Below, piece by piece: positions 8,890 to 16,991 of a DNA stretch of 27,474 nucleotides (the stretch's first letter is position 1; each line of letters starts with the position of its first letter). The DNA lies in contig JAKBAC010000012.1 in the NCBI GenBank assembly GCA_021809365.1, positions 1 through 27,474 of the forward strand. Direction: 5' to 3'. Both the position numbers and the translations under genes were made by a program. The DNA comes from Planctomycetota bacterium (GTDB lineage: Bacteria; Planctomycetota; Phycisphaerae; WQYP01). The notes beneath the pieces are model-generated. The model was not told the DNA's origin. It worked only from the letters and a program-made list of their open reading frames with translations, and searched no databases.

Positions 8890-9184
8890 CAAGGGCCGCC
8901 GCCTCGGGTGCCCGGAATTATTGCCACACCCCAGCGATGCAAGCCGATGCTAAGAGATTGACGGGGGTGCGGTTATGGGTTTGTGTTATGGCAGCGCCAA
9001 ATTTTGGGTGGTTGGATAATTTTATCCCTTTTTGCTTGCATGAAATTTTAAGGCTTGCTAATTGGAATTCAGAATGTCATACTATTTTTCAGAATAAGCG
9101 CTCGATGAAACGCGCGAGGGTTTACTCTTGGCTGGATGATGGTGAATAGCCGATGCGGTAAAAAATAATGCAGCGATGGTCGCT

Positions 9185-9190
9185 TATAAT
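9185..9190 (+). promoter_or_regulatory. Candidate -10 box of the G1 peptidase gene
   Basis: TATAAT at 9185-9190 lies about 70 bases before the chosen start of the secreted peptidase gene. The A-rich stretch AAAAATAATG at 9161-9170 lies where a -35 would be expected and has no consensus hexamer. Confidence 0.3.
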
Positions 9191-9260
9191 GAATGCGGGC
9201 AAACAGACTCAGGCCTGATGCGGAGCATTATTCATTGGCGGGATAATGAAAGGACATGTT

Positions 9261-10211
9261 ATGCGTTTGTCGTCTTGCGGTTTTTTAGCTTACGCGAACT
9301 TGCCATTGGGCGAGCGATCGAGCACACGGAATTGGGCTCCGGTTTTTCTGGGTTCGTTGCTGGCGGCGGGAGTATTGGGCCAATGCAATCATGCAAGCGC
9401 CACCACGGTGCCGGCGATTGCCGCCGGTACATATTACTTGACTCACTCGACCAACTGGGGAGGATATGCGGATGTCGTATCTTCAGGCTCCAGTGACACC
9501 TTTACGGCTGTCTCCGGTCAATGGACCGTACCAACCGTGCAGGAACCGCCGGGGACATCAAGTGGTGCGTATTCCGCGTTCTGGGTAGGGTTGGATGGAT
9601 TCAATTCTAATACTGTTGAGCAAACGGGGGTGGAGGCCCAGATCAGCGGCGGCACGGCTACGTATTATGCCTGGTATGAGATGTATCCCGCTTCGGAGGT
9701 TGAGGTATTCACGGTTTCCCCGGGCGACACAATTTCAGCCTCAGTGACCTATGACGGGACTAGAGCGAGCCGCAGGGGTACCTTGAGCGCGTTCACCCTT
9801 GCAATTACCGATATGACATCCGGCCAGTCTTCTTCGATTACCCAGTCCCTCTTGGGCACATACGCCCGAACCTCCGCCGAATGGATCGCGGAGGCTCCAA
9901 CGATTCAGTATTATAATGGCACGCAATCGCTGTCGACACTTGCTGATTTTGGCAGCGTGACATTTACCAATGCCTCGGCAACTCTGGCCGGCTCAATCAG
10001 TGGATTGCCTTCAACGGCGTCGGTTAATTCAATTGAAATGGTGAAACAAAATTCGGCACCCAACTACATACCGCTTGCAATACCATCTGCCTTAAGCAAT
10101 TCCGGCAGCACTTTTACGGTTACATACGTGCCGGAGCCGACATCGCTGGCGTTGCTTTTATTGAGTATAACAGCCATACCGCTGTTGCGCCGCCGCAAAT
10201 CATCGCGCTGA
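9261..10211 (+). CDS. Secreted G1-type glutamic peptidase (eqolisin) with PEP-CTERM tail
   Basis: About 316 residues. A signal peptide is seen around residues 24-45 (hydrophobic FLGSLLAAGVLG followed by small residues). The body matches peptidase family G1: STNWGGYADVV, VSGQWTVPTVQEPP, AFWVGLDGFN, VEQTGVEAQ, AWYEMYP and SAEWIAEAP. By comparison with scytalidoglutamic peptidase the catalytic pair should be Gln121 (VEQTG) and Glu211 (last Glu of SAEWIAE); Glu207 is the less likely alternative. The last 27 residues are a PEP-CTERM-like sorting tail: VPEP at 290-293, a hydrophobic helix, then an RRRK cluster. I chose the ATG at 9261 because AAAGGA ends six bases upstream; an ATG five codons earlier lacks an SD. 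Family G1 enzymes work in acid and cut proteins outside the cell. The gene is single and converges on the carbonic anhydrase gene. Confidence 0.87.
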   Translation: MRLSSCGFLAYANLPLGERSSTRNWAPVFLGSLLAAGVLGQCNHASATTVPAIAAGTYYLTHSTNWGGYADVVSSGSSDTFTAVSGQWTVPTVQEPPGTSSGAYSAFWVGLDGFNSNTVEQTGVEAQISGGTATYYAWYEMYPASEVEVFTVSPGDTISASVTYDGTRASRRGTLSAFTLAITDMTSGQSSSITQSLLGTYARTSAEWIAEAPTIQYYNGTQSLSTLADFGSVTFTNASATLAGSISGLPSTASVNSIEMVKQNSAPNYIPLAIPSALSNSGSTFTVTYVPEPTSLALLLLSITAIPLLRRRKSSR

Positions 10212-10262
10212 CAAATCCCCTGGATGAGCAGATGTTTCGTCGCTTGGCCGCTGCACGGTCAA

Positions 10263-10997
10263 TCAAGTCGGTGCGACGCCCTGTGCATGGAATCCAATAC
10301 ACGCACCGCATGCGGACTGCGGCGAATTGTTATCCAGCAGCAGCACCCGGCCAGTGGCCAATTTGTAGCGGGCCGCGACTATTGTCAGATCGCCGGAGCG
10401 CATCCGCTTTTCCAGCGCCGGCAAATGCGCCAACTTGTGTGCCTGGAGCATTGCGTTGAGATTAATCGCATGATTCAGCCGGTCATGGGGACCTTGCGCA
10501 TCGGCCTGCTTAATGGCGGGTTCAATTTGCTTGATGATTGCGGAGAGTTCCGCATTGGCCGGGCCGGGGTTGAGTGCCGCCTTGACGGCACCGCAGTCAT
10601 CATGCCCCAGTACCATGACCAGATGAACGTGCAGATGTTCGACGGCATACTGCACGCTTTCAGCCGCGGTGTCATCAATTACTTCACCGGCCACCCGCAC
10701 AACAAAAAGTCGGCCCAATCCCTGATCAAAGATAATCGACGGAGATGAGCGCGAGTCTGAGCAAGCCACGATTACAGCAAATGGATGCTGGCTTTTGGTC
10801 AACTGCGCGCGGCGAGCCGGCGTGGAATCTCCGTATAGCATGTCCCCCCGCACGAACCGCGCATTGCCGCGCATCAAACGCGCCAGTGGCGATGTGACCG
10901 GGGCCATGATCCGCGTGAGCGGACGGGTCGCGCAGCCCGCGGCGGCCAGCAACAGACCAGCGAAATTAACCATGGCCGCTCTTCTTGAATATTGCAT
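10263..10997 (-). CDS. Exported beta-class carbonic anhydrase
   Basis: A 244-residue beta-carbonic anhydrase that interconverts CO2 and bicarbonate. Zinc ligands are visible: Cys79 and Asp81 in ACSDSR, and His132 and Cys135 in LGHDDCGAV, with the Asp81/Arg83 dyad intact. The N-terminus is unusual for this normally cytoplasmic enzyme: SRR at 4-6 followed by the hydrophobic NFAGLLLAAAGC, which looks like a Tat-type signal with an imperfect lipobox ending at Cys22. Export to the periplasm, perhaps as a lipoprotein, is inferred. The ATG at 10997 has GAGG seven bases upstream and gives this signal directly; a longer frame to 11039 only adds 14 residues before it. It is a single gene, divergent from the transaldolase operon, so its leader shares the 256-base spacer with that operon. 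Confidence 0.9.
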   Translation of the reverse strand: MQYSRRAAMVNFAGLLLAAAGCATRPLTRIMAPVTSPLARLMRGNARFVRGDMLYGDSTPARRAQLTKSQHPFAVIVACSDSRSSPSIIFDQGLGRLFVVRVAGEVIDDTAAESVQYAVEHLHVHLVMVLGHDDCGAVKAALNPGPANAELSAIIKQIEPAIKQADAQGPHDRLNHAINLNAMLQAHKLAHLPALEKRMRSGDLTIVAARYKLATGRVLLLDNNSPQSACGACIGFHAQGVAPT

Positions 10998-11157
10998 GGG
11001 ATACCTCGCGATTTTCAATACAATGTCATCTCGGCGCAACAGTTTACCATGGCGGAATTGTCATGGGTACTGTTTTTCTGTTACGCTCCGGAACGAGGGA
11101 ACGATACAGACGACAGAGAATATTTTCGCATTCATGGCCGAGTGTATAGAATGGTAT

Positions 11158-11199
11158 GGCGCGGTTGGGCCGCGCCGCTGCCGGTTCTCACCGGTTTTT
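11158..11199 (+). terminator. Terminator-like tandem hairpins in the transaldolase leader
   Basis: A perfect 7-bp hairpin (GGCGCGG 11158-11164 with CCGCGCC 11170-11176) is followed by a second, CCGGT (11181-11185) with ACCGG (11190-11194), directly followed by TTTTT (11195-11199). The end lies 54 bases before the transaldolase ATG, and no plus-strand gene precedes it. It may act as an attenuator of the operon. The second stem is only 5-6 bp, so termination may be weak. A possible -10 (TATAGA, 11145-11150) lies just upstream. Confidence 0.4.
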
Positions 11200-11253
11200 A
11201 TTGGACCGCCGGATGGTGGTGAGATGAATGTTGGCCTTTTGAAGAGGTGATCG

Positions 11254-12357
11254 ATGACCGTTGAAAAGAAAATCTCGCCCACACGTAATTTGCATGATCT
11301 GGGCCAGAGCTTGTGGTTGGATAATATCACACGTAAGCTGCTGACCAGCGGTACGCTGCAGCGGTACATCAGCGAGCTATCGGTTACCGGCCTCACCAGT
11401 AACCCTACCATATTCGACCATGCGATCAGCAAGTCCGATTTTTATGACAATGCCATTCGTACTGTGCATGATGCGGGTACAACCTCATCTGAAGCGATAT
11501 TCTTCAGCCTGGCCTTGGAGGATTTGCAAAATGCCGCGGATTTATTTCGGCCAGTTTATGATCAAACGCATGGGGTCGATGGCTTTGTATCACTGGAAGT
11601 TTCGCCATTGCTGGCGTATGACACGGCCAAAACAATAGCGGCGGCGAAGGAACTATTTGCCCGGGCGAAACGTCCGAATCTTTTCATTAAAATCCCCGGC
11701 ACATCGGAGGGGCTGCCGGCCATTGAGGAGGCAATTTTCAGCGGTATACCGGTGAATGTCACGCTGCTTTTTTCCGCACAGCAGTATGTTGCCGCCGCGG
11801 AGGCTTATATGCGCGGCATTGAGCGGCGCATCGGGGCCAAACTTGATCCGCGCGTAGCGTCGGTGGCCTCCGTATTTATCAGCCGGTGGGATAAAGCGGT
11901 GATGGGTAAGGTGCCCGATACGCTGCGTAACAAGCTTGGTATCGCGGTGGCGTGCAAAACATATAAGGCGTATCGCGATTTGCTGACTGGTGCGCGATGG
12001 AAGAAACTGCTGGCGGCGGGAGCCATGCCGCAGCGGCTGCTTTGGGCCAGTACGGGAACCAAAGACCCCTCTGCGCCCGACACGTTTTACATTACCGAAC
12101 TGGCGGCCCCGGACACCATCAATACCATGCCGGAAGAAACTCTGCTGGCCTTTGCCGATCATGGCAAAGTGGGTTCCGTGATGACTCCGAACACTGCTTT
12201 GGCCGACAAGGTTCTGGATCAGGTGGCACAGGTGGGCTTTACGGTGGAGAAACTTGGCCCACAACTGCAGAAGGAGGGGGCGGAATCCTTTGTTAAATCA
12301 TGGAATGATCTGCTGTCGGTGGTGGAACAAAAGAGTTCCGCACTGGCGGCGTCTTAA
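11254..12357 (+). CDS. tal: Transaldolase
   Basis: A 367-residue transaldolase. It moves a dihydroxyacetone unit between sugar phosphates (sedoheptulose-7-phosphate plus glyceraldehyde-3-phosphate to erythrose-4-phosphate plus fructose-6-phosphate) in the non-oxidative pentose phosphate pathway. The Schiff-base lysine is Lys146 in FIKIPGT. Other family motifs are LTSNPTIF (47-54), SLEVSP (113-118) and ASTGTK (265-270). The length fits the longer transaldolase type that in some bacteria is fused to phosphoglucose isomerase; here that enzyme is a separate gene 42 bases downstream. The ATG is preceded by GAAGAGG. It is first in a three-gene operon with pgi and a PfkB kinase and probably supplies and drains fructose-6-phosphate together with pgi. 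A terminator-like hairpin precedes it. Confidence 0.95.
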   Translation: MTVEKKISPTRNLHDLGQSLWLDNITRKLLTSGTLQRYISELSVTGLTSNPTIFDHAISKSDFYDNAIRTVHDAGTTSSEAIFFSLALEDLQNAADLFRPVYDQTHGVDGFVSLEVSPLLAYDTAKTIAAAKELFARAKRPNLFIKIPGTSEGLPAIEEAIFSGIPVNVTLLFSAQQYVAAAEAYMRGIERRIGAKLDPRVASVASVFISRWDKAVMGKVPDTLRNKLGIAVACKTYKAYRDLLTGARWKKLLAAGAMPQRLLWASTGTKDPSAPDTFYITELAAPDTINTMPEETLLAFADHGKVGSVMTPNTALADKVLDQVAQVGFTVEKLGPQLQKEGAESFVKSWNDLLSVVEQKSSALAAS

Positions 12358-12399
12358 ATAATCGCGAATATCAACGTATGAAAATGTATGGAGGTTTCA

Positions 12400-14097
12400 A
12401 TGTCCACACCAGCCACCTTTTCCATTAACAATAAAATGTCCACGCCCCTGACCGAACGATCCGCGTTCAGAGCGCTTCTGAAGCATTTTGAAACTGCCGG
12501 GCTGCTGCACCTGCGCGACTTGTTTGCCGGGGATCCAAAGCGAGCGGAGCGGTTCAACGTGGAGGCGGCAGGTCTGTTTCTGGATTATTCCAAAAATCGG
12601 ATCACCGATGAAACGGTTGCTTTGCTGCTGGATCTGGCGCGGCAATCGGGTGTGCAGGAGCACATTGCCGCGATGTTCGCCGGTGAAAAAATAAACATTA
12701 CCGAAAATCGTTCCGTGCTGCATGTGGCCCTGCGTTCGCATCGCACGGATCACTATATCTCCGACGGACAGAATGTCGTGCCGGAGGTGCATGAGGTGCT
12801 GGATCGCATGGCCGCCTTCGCCAGTCGGGTGCGGGCGGGCGAATGGAAAGGTTATACCGGCAAACCGATACGCAATATTGTGAATATCGGGATTGGTGGC
12901 TCGGATTTAGGTCCGGTGATGGCGTATGAGGCATTGCGGCATTATTCCCAGCGGGAAATGACGTTTCGCTTTGTTTCCAATATCGATGGCACTGATTTCG
13001 CGGAAGCCACACGCGATTTAGCGCCGGATGAAACGCTGTTTATCATCGCCTCCAAAACTTTTACAACGCTGGAAACCATGACCAATGCCCATACCGCGCG
13101 GGATTGGCTGCTGGCGGCGGCCAGAAACCCGGCGCATACGGCGAAACATTTCGTCGCGGTTTCCACCAACGCGACCGCAGTTGCGGCCTTCGGCATTGAT
13201 ACGGCCAATATGTTTGGTTTCTGGGATTGGGTGGGCGGGCGGTATTCCATGGATTCGGCCATCGGCCTATCCACGATGCTGGCGGTGGGGCCGGAGAATT
13301 TCAGCCGACTGCTGGCTGGATTTCGCGCCATGGACACCCATTTCCGCACGGCACCATTGGAGCAGAACATGCCGGTTATCATGGGTCTGTTGTCAATCTG
13401 GTATAACAATTTTTTCGGTGCGCAAACCGTGGCGGTGCTGCCGTATGATCAATATCTCAAACGCTTCCCCGCCTATTTGCAGCAACTGACCATGGAATCC
13501 AATGGTAAGGGCGTAACGCTTTCGGGGACGCGGGTAAATTATGAAACCGGGCCGATTTTCTGGGGTGAACCGGGCACCAATGGCCAGCATTCATTCTATC
13601 AGTTGATCCATCAGGGCACCAAGCTGATCCCGTGCGATTTCATCGGCTTTGCGCAGTCGCTCAATCCGCTGGGAAATCATCATGATCTACTGATGGCCAA
13701 TGTCTTCGCGCAGGCTGAGGCACTGGCGTTTGGAAAAACCGAGAATCAGGTGCGTATGGAAGATACGCCGGAATGGCTGGTGCCGCACCGGACGTTTGAT
13801 GGCAATCGTCCCAGCAATGTCATTCTCGCCTCCAAACTCACGCCGGAGATTCTCGGCGCACTGGTGGCGCTCTACGAACATTCCGTATTTGTTCAGGGGG
13901 TGATCTTCTCCATTGATTCATTTGATCAATGGGGGGTGGAACTGGGCAAGGTGCTGGCGAAAAAAATCGCGGCGGAATTGGCTGCCGCCGATGATTCCGG
14001 TTTGAAACACGACAGCTCCACCAACGCGCTGATGCGCCGCTATCGCAGTTGCAAGGCGGCGGGTAATATGTCCGGCAATTCAGGAGATGCTCAATGA
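12400..14097 (+). CDS. pgi: Glucose-6-phosphate isomerase
   Basis: A 565-residue isomerase interconverting glucose-6-phosphate and fructose-6-phosphate. Motifs seen: [11 protein letters not shown] (162-172), SNIDGTDF (193-200), [13 protein letters not shown] (218-230), [14 protein letters not shown] (278-291), [13 protein letters not shown] (389-401, Glu390 being the proton-transfer glutamate) and GVELGK (512-517, Lys517). By eye, the position of the ring-opening His in E. coli Pgi (THNP) reads SLNP here, which may be a clade variant. I chose the ATG at 12400 because GGAGG sits five bases upstream; the ATG at 12388 overlaps that SD. It overlaps the next gene by ATGA. It is the middle gene of the tal-pgi-kinase operon. 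Confidence 0.96.
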   Translation: MSTPATFSINNKMSTPLTERSAFRALLKHFETAGLLHLRDLFAGDPKRAERFNVEAAGLFLDYSKNRITDETVALLLDLARQSGVQEHIAAMFAGEKINITENRSVLHVALRSHRTDHYISDGQNVVPEVHEVLDRMAAFASRVRAGEWKGYTGKPIRNIVNIGIGGSDLGPVMAYEALRHYSQREMTFRFVSNIDGTDFAEATRDLAPDETLFIIASKTFTTLETMTNAHTARDWLLAAARNPAHTAKHFVAVSTNATAVAAFGIDTANMFGFWDWVGGRYSMDSAIGLSTMLAVGPENFSRLLAGFRAMDTHFRTAPLEQNMPVIMGLLSIWYNNFFGAQTVAVLPYDQYLKRFPAYLQQLTMESNGKGVTLSGTRVNYETGPIFWGEPGTNGQHSFYQLIHQGTKLIPCDFIGFAQSLNPLGNHHDLLMANVFAQAEALAFGKTENQVRMEDTPEWLVPHRTFDGNRPSNVILASKLTPEILGALVALYEHSVFVQGVIFSIDSFDQWGVELGKVLAKKIAAELAAADDSGLKHDSSTNALMRRYRSCKAAGNMSGNSGDAQ

Positions 14098-15170
14098 AAA
14101 TAAAGTCCCCGGCGGAATGTGTCTACGACGAATTAAGTCTCGGCGAGTGCATGGTACGCTTATCGCCTCCGGGGCATGGGCGCATTGAATTCACCAACAC
14201 TCTGGAAGTATGGGTTGGCGGCGGGGAATATAACGTCGCTTATGGTCTGGCCCGTTTGGGTTTACGCACCGCGTTCGCCAGCCGGCTGGTGGATAATCCA
14301 CTGGGGCGGCTGATGATGAATCATGGCCGGGCGGTGGGTGTTGATATGAGTCACGTTATTCTGGCGGACTATGACGGCGTTGGCCGACGGGATCGCATCG
14401 GCTTGAATTTTACGGAAGTGGGCACCAGCGTGCGGGCATCTGTAACAATGTATGATCGGGGACATTCCGCGGCGATGAACATGCGGGCGGGCATGATCGA
14501 TTTCAACAGCATTTTTAAGAAAGGTGTGCGATGGCTGCACACGGGCGGTATTTTTACGGCCCTTTCAGATGGAGCCGCCGCCGTGGTGGCGGAGGCGCTT
14601 GTTGCCGCGAAAGCCGCCGGAACGCTGGTCTCTTATGATCTTAATTTCCGTTCCAAACTCTGGAGCAGCGAAAAAGCGCGGAGCGTCACCACCGATCTGA
14701 TAAAAAATGTGGATGTGTTGATAGGCAATGAGGAGGATTTTCAAAAAGTTCTGGGCTTTGACGTGCCAGGCTCTGATGAAAATTTATCGGAATTAAGTAC
14801 CGATGCCTATGAGAAAATGGTGCGGGCGGTGGTGAAGAAATATCCGAATATCCAAGCGGTCGGGACAACCTTGCGGGAGGTGAAGTCCGGACTGATGAAT
14901 AACTGGTCGGCGATCTTGTGGATGGGTGGAAAATTCTATCACAGCCGACGCTATGAGGGGCTGGAAATAGAAGATCGCGTGGGCGGGGGAGATGGATTTT
15001 GCTCCGGCCTGGCCTATGGGTTGTTGACCGGTGCAAGCCCGCAGGATGCAGTTGATCTTGGGGCGGCGCATGGAGCTTTGCTGCAGAGCACGCGCGGAGA
15101 TACCAGTCAGATCAACCTTTCGGAACTGATGCACGTATTTAAGGGTGGCAGCGCACGGATTATACGATAA
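14094..15170 (+). CDS. PfkB-family sugar kinase, 2-keto-3-deoxygluconate kinase-like
   Basis: A 358-residue ribokinase/PfkB kinase. The first signature region reads [16 protein letters not shown] (41-56), YDLNFR is at 181-186, NEED at 212-215, and the second signature is [14 protein letters not shown] (293-306) with the catalytic base Asp300. The GGGDGF form, instead of the more usual GAGD, is of the kind I associate with 2-keto-3-deoxygluconate kinases, which make KDPG for the Entner-Doudoroff route. Fructokinase or another ketose kinase remains possible. It starts inside the pgi stop (ATGA overlap) with GGAG seven bases upstream, so translation is coupled to pgi. Its place after tal and pgi supports a role in sugar-acid or hexose entry into central metabolism; the substrate is not proven by sequence. 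Confidence 0.85.
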   Translation: MKIKSPAECVYDELSLGECMVRLSPPGHGRIEFTNTLEVWVGGGEYNVAYGLARLGLRTAFASRLVDNPLGRLMMNHGRAVGVDMSHVILADYDGVGRRDRIGLNFTEVGTSVRASVTMYDRGHSAAMNMRAGMIDFNSIFKKGVRWLHTGGIFTALSDGAAAVVAEALVAAKAAGTLVSYDLNFRSKLWSSEKARSVTTDLIKNVDVLIGNEEDFQKVLGFDVPGSDENLSELSTDAYEKMVRAVVKKYPNIQAVGTTLREVKSGLMNNWSAILWMGGKFYHSRRYEGLEIEDRVGGGDGFCSGLAYGLLTGASPQDAVDLGAAHGALLQSTRGDTSQINLSELMHVFKGGSARIIR

Positions 15171-15182
15171 TGAACGAATCTT

Positions 15183-15205
15183 CAATTGCCGCGATGCCGC
15201 AATTG
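15183..15205 (+). other. Stem-loop between kinase gene and lnt
   Basis: CAATTGC (15183-15189) pairs perfectly with GCAATTG (15199-15205) across a 9-base loop, 12 bases after the kinase stop and 10 bases before the lnt start. There is no T-run, so it is more likely an mRNA processing or stability element than a terminator. The two genes may still be co-transcribed. Confidence 0.35.
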
Positions 15206-15215
15206 TAACGGGTTG

Positions 15216-16955
15216 ATGATGACTGATACTTCAGACCAGGCGTACCTGACCGAGCCGGCAACATCGGCCAATGCCGCTCCATTGCGAACCTTGACCATGT
15301 TCTGGCTGTCGCTGCTGACCCCCGTGTGTCTGACGCTGGCGTTTCCGCCGTTCTACCTGTGGCCATTGGCGTTGATTGCTCTGGCACCGTTGTCGCTTTG
15401 CGCGCTGCGGGGCCGCTCAGGGTGGCGGTGGTGGGCATGGTACTACGTGCTGGGTTACGCGTATTTTGCCGTCAATCTGTATTGGCTCATTATTGTTACG
15501 CTGCCCGGATATGTGGTGTTATGCTTTTATCTGGCGCTGGTTTTTCCGTTGTACGTGTTTTTGCTGCGGGTGCCGGCTCGGGATTTGAAAATTCCCGCAA
15601 TCATTGCCGTACCGGTGGCGTGGACGGTGCTGGAGTATTTGCGGGGGACATTGTTCACCGGTTTTCCATGGTTTACTCTTGGTGTGGCGCTGGCACCGGC
15701 GACATTATTGCTGCAATCGGCGGATCTCGTGGGCATGTATGGTCTGACATTCCTGGCGGGTATTGCGTCCGGAGCGCTGGTCGATGGAATGGATCCGCGC
15801 CCCATTCGGCGATGGGCCTCGTGGAGCGCCGCGGTGGTGGTATTTATCGCGGTGTGTATGTATGGAGGCTATCGACTGGCGCAACCACTGAATCCTGATG
15901 GCCCGACAATTGCGGTAATTCAGCGCTATATACCGCAGAGCATCAAAGATGCCATGGATACCGCGCAGGAAAAGGCGATGGTGAACGGGTATTTGAGCCT
16001 TTCACGCCAGGCCGCCAGGTTCCATCCCGATATGATTGCGTGGCCGGAAACATCCATTCCGGGATTTTTGAATTCCGCGTGGCTCAGTCAAAGTCCGGGT
16101 GAATTTTCCCGCAGTGGTCGGCACCTGCTGGAGGCCGATCAGGAATTCGCTCTGAAGCTGGGGCGATTTGCGATGCGTTCCAACGTCAGCCTGCTGGTCG
16201 GTTCGAGCGGCATTCATTTTACCGCCAGCGGTCATACACGGAAAATGCAGAACATTGCGGTGCTCTTTACGCCTCAGGCCGGAGAGCTGCCGCGATATTA
16301 CGCCAAACGTCATCTCGTGCCGTTCGGGGAATATGTGCCGTTCAAAAAAAGTTGGCCGGCGCTGCATAAGTTTCTACTGGGTCTCACGCCGTTCGGGCCG
16401 CATGATGATTATTCGCTGACGCCGGGGAAAACGTGGAATCGTTTCACGCTGACGGCGGGAAAAACGTCGTGGCGGTTCGGCGTGCCGATATGCTATGAAG
16501 ATGTCATGTCTCATCCCGCTCGGATGTTTGCGCGGGTGCGCGGTGGTAGAAAGGGTGTTGAGTTTCTCATGAACATCAGCAATGATGGATGGTATGACAG
16601 CCGACCGGAATTGCAGCAACATCTGCAATCGGATCAGTTGCGGGCCGTGGAAAATCGTGTGCCTATTGCGCGATGTGTCAATGGAGGGTATTGCGGTTTT
16701 GTGAATTCAGATGGGGAAATTATTAAACTCGTTAAAAAGGATGGGCATAGTGCGTTTGTCCGCGGATTCGCGGTAGCTCGCCTTCCGTTGGATTCAAGGA
16801 TTACGCTGTTTTCCCGCACAGGGAATATCTTTGAGCCGGTACTGGTTATACTATCGATCATGGCGGTTTGCTGGGTTGCAGCGCGGCGATGGTATTGCGG
16901 ATTGATAAACACGCGATCCGCAAAAAAAAGCTCCGCCGGCGCGAATCGGAAATAA
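15216..16955 (+). CDS. lnt: Apolipoprotein N-acyltransferase
   Basis: About 579 residues, an inner-membrane enzyme that adds the third acyl chain to the N-terminal cysteine of lipoproteins, the last step of lipoprotein maturation. The first ~220 residues hold six or so hydrophobic segments, including the family's LAFPPFYLWPLALIALAPL region (41-59). The rest is a nitrilase-like periplasmic domain with the full triad: Glu278 in WPET, Lys364 in YYAKRHLVPFGEYVP and Cys426 in PICYEDV. A final hydrophobic segment and a basic tail close it. I chose the ATG at 15216 (tandem ATGATG); the SD is weak (CGGG), and the frame is open to a TTG at 15186, which would fall within the stem-loop. It follows the sugar operon by 45 bases and precedes a predicted lipoprotein gene. 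Lnt supports a Gram-negative envelope. Confidence 0.95.
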   Translation: MMTDTSDQAYLTEPATSANAAPLRTLTMFWLSLLTPVCLTLAFPPFYLWPLALIALAPLSLCALRGRSGWRWWAWYYVLGYAYFAVNLYWLIIVTLPGYVVLCFYLALVFPLYVFLLRVPARDLKIPAIIAVPVAWTVLEYLRGTLFTGFPWFTLGVALAPATLLLQSADLVGMYGLTFLAGIASGALVDGMDPRPIRRWASWSAAVVVFIAVCMYGGYRLAQPLNPDGPTIAVIQRYIPQSIKDAMDTAQEKAMVNGYLSLSRQAARFHPDMIAWPETSIPGFLNSAWLSQSPGEFSRSGRHLLEADQEFALKLGRFAMRSNVSLLVGSSGIHFTASGHTRKMQNIAVLFTPQAGELPRYYAKRHLVPFGEYVPFKKSWPALHKFLLGLTPFGPHDDYSLTPGKTWNRFTLTAGKTSWRFGVPICYEDVMSHPARMFARVRGGRKGVEFLMNISNDGWYDSRPELQQHLQSDQLRAVENRVPIARCVNGGYCGFVNSDGEIIKLVKKDGHSAFVRGFAVARLPLDSRITLFSRTGNIFEPVLVILSIMAVCWVAARRWYCGLINTRSAKKSSAGANRK

Positions 16956-16991
16956 AGTGATCCTGGGATGTATATGGTTGGAGTGTGTTTG

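Noticed and set aside
8592..9149. Two overlapping frames (116 codons minus, 110 codons plus) in the spacer before the G1 peptidase
   Set aside because: Their length comes from a stop-free repeat; composition is not protein-like and no SD is seen.
10224..10748. 174-codon plus-strand frame antisense to the carbonic anhydrase gene
   Set aside because: The opposite strand holds the zinc-ligand motifs of carbonic anhydrase; this frame has none and no SD.
11653..12264. 203-codon minus-strand frame antisense to transaldolase
   Set aside because: Shadow frame of a certain gene, His/Arg-rich composition typical of an antisense artefact.
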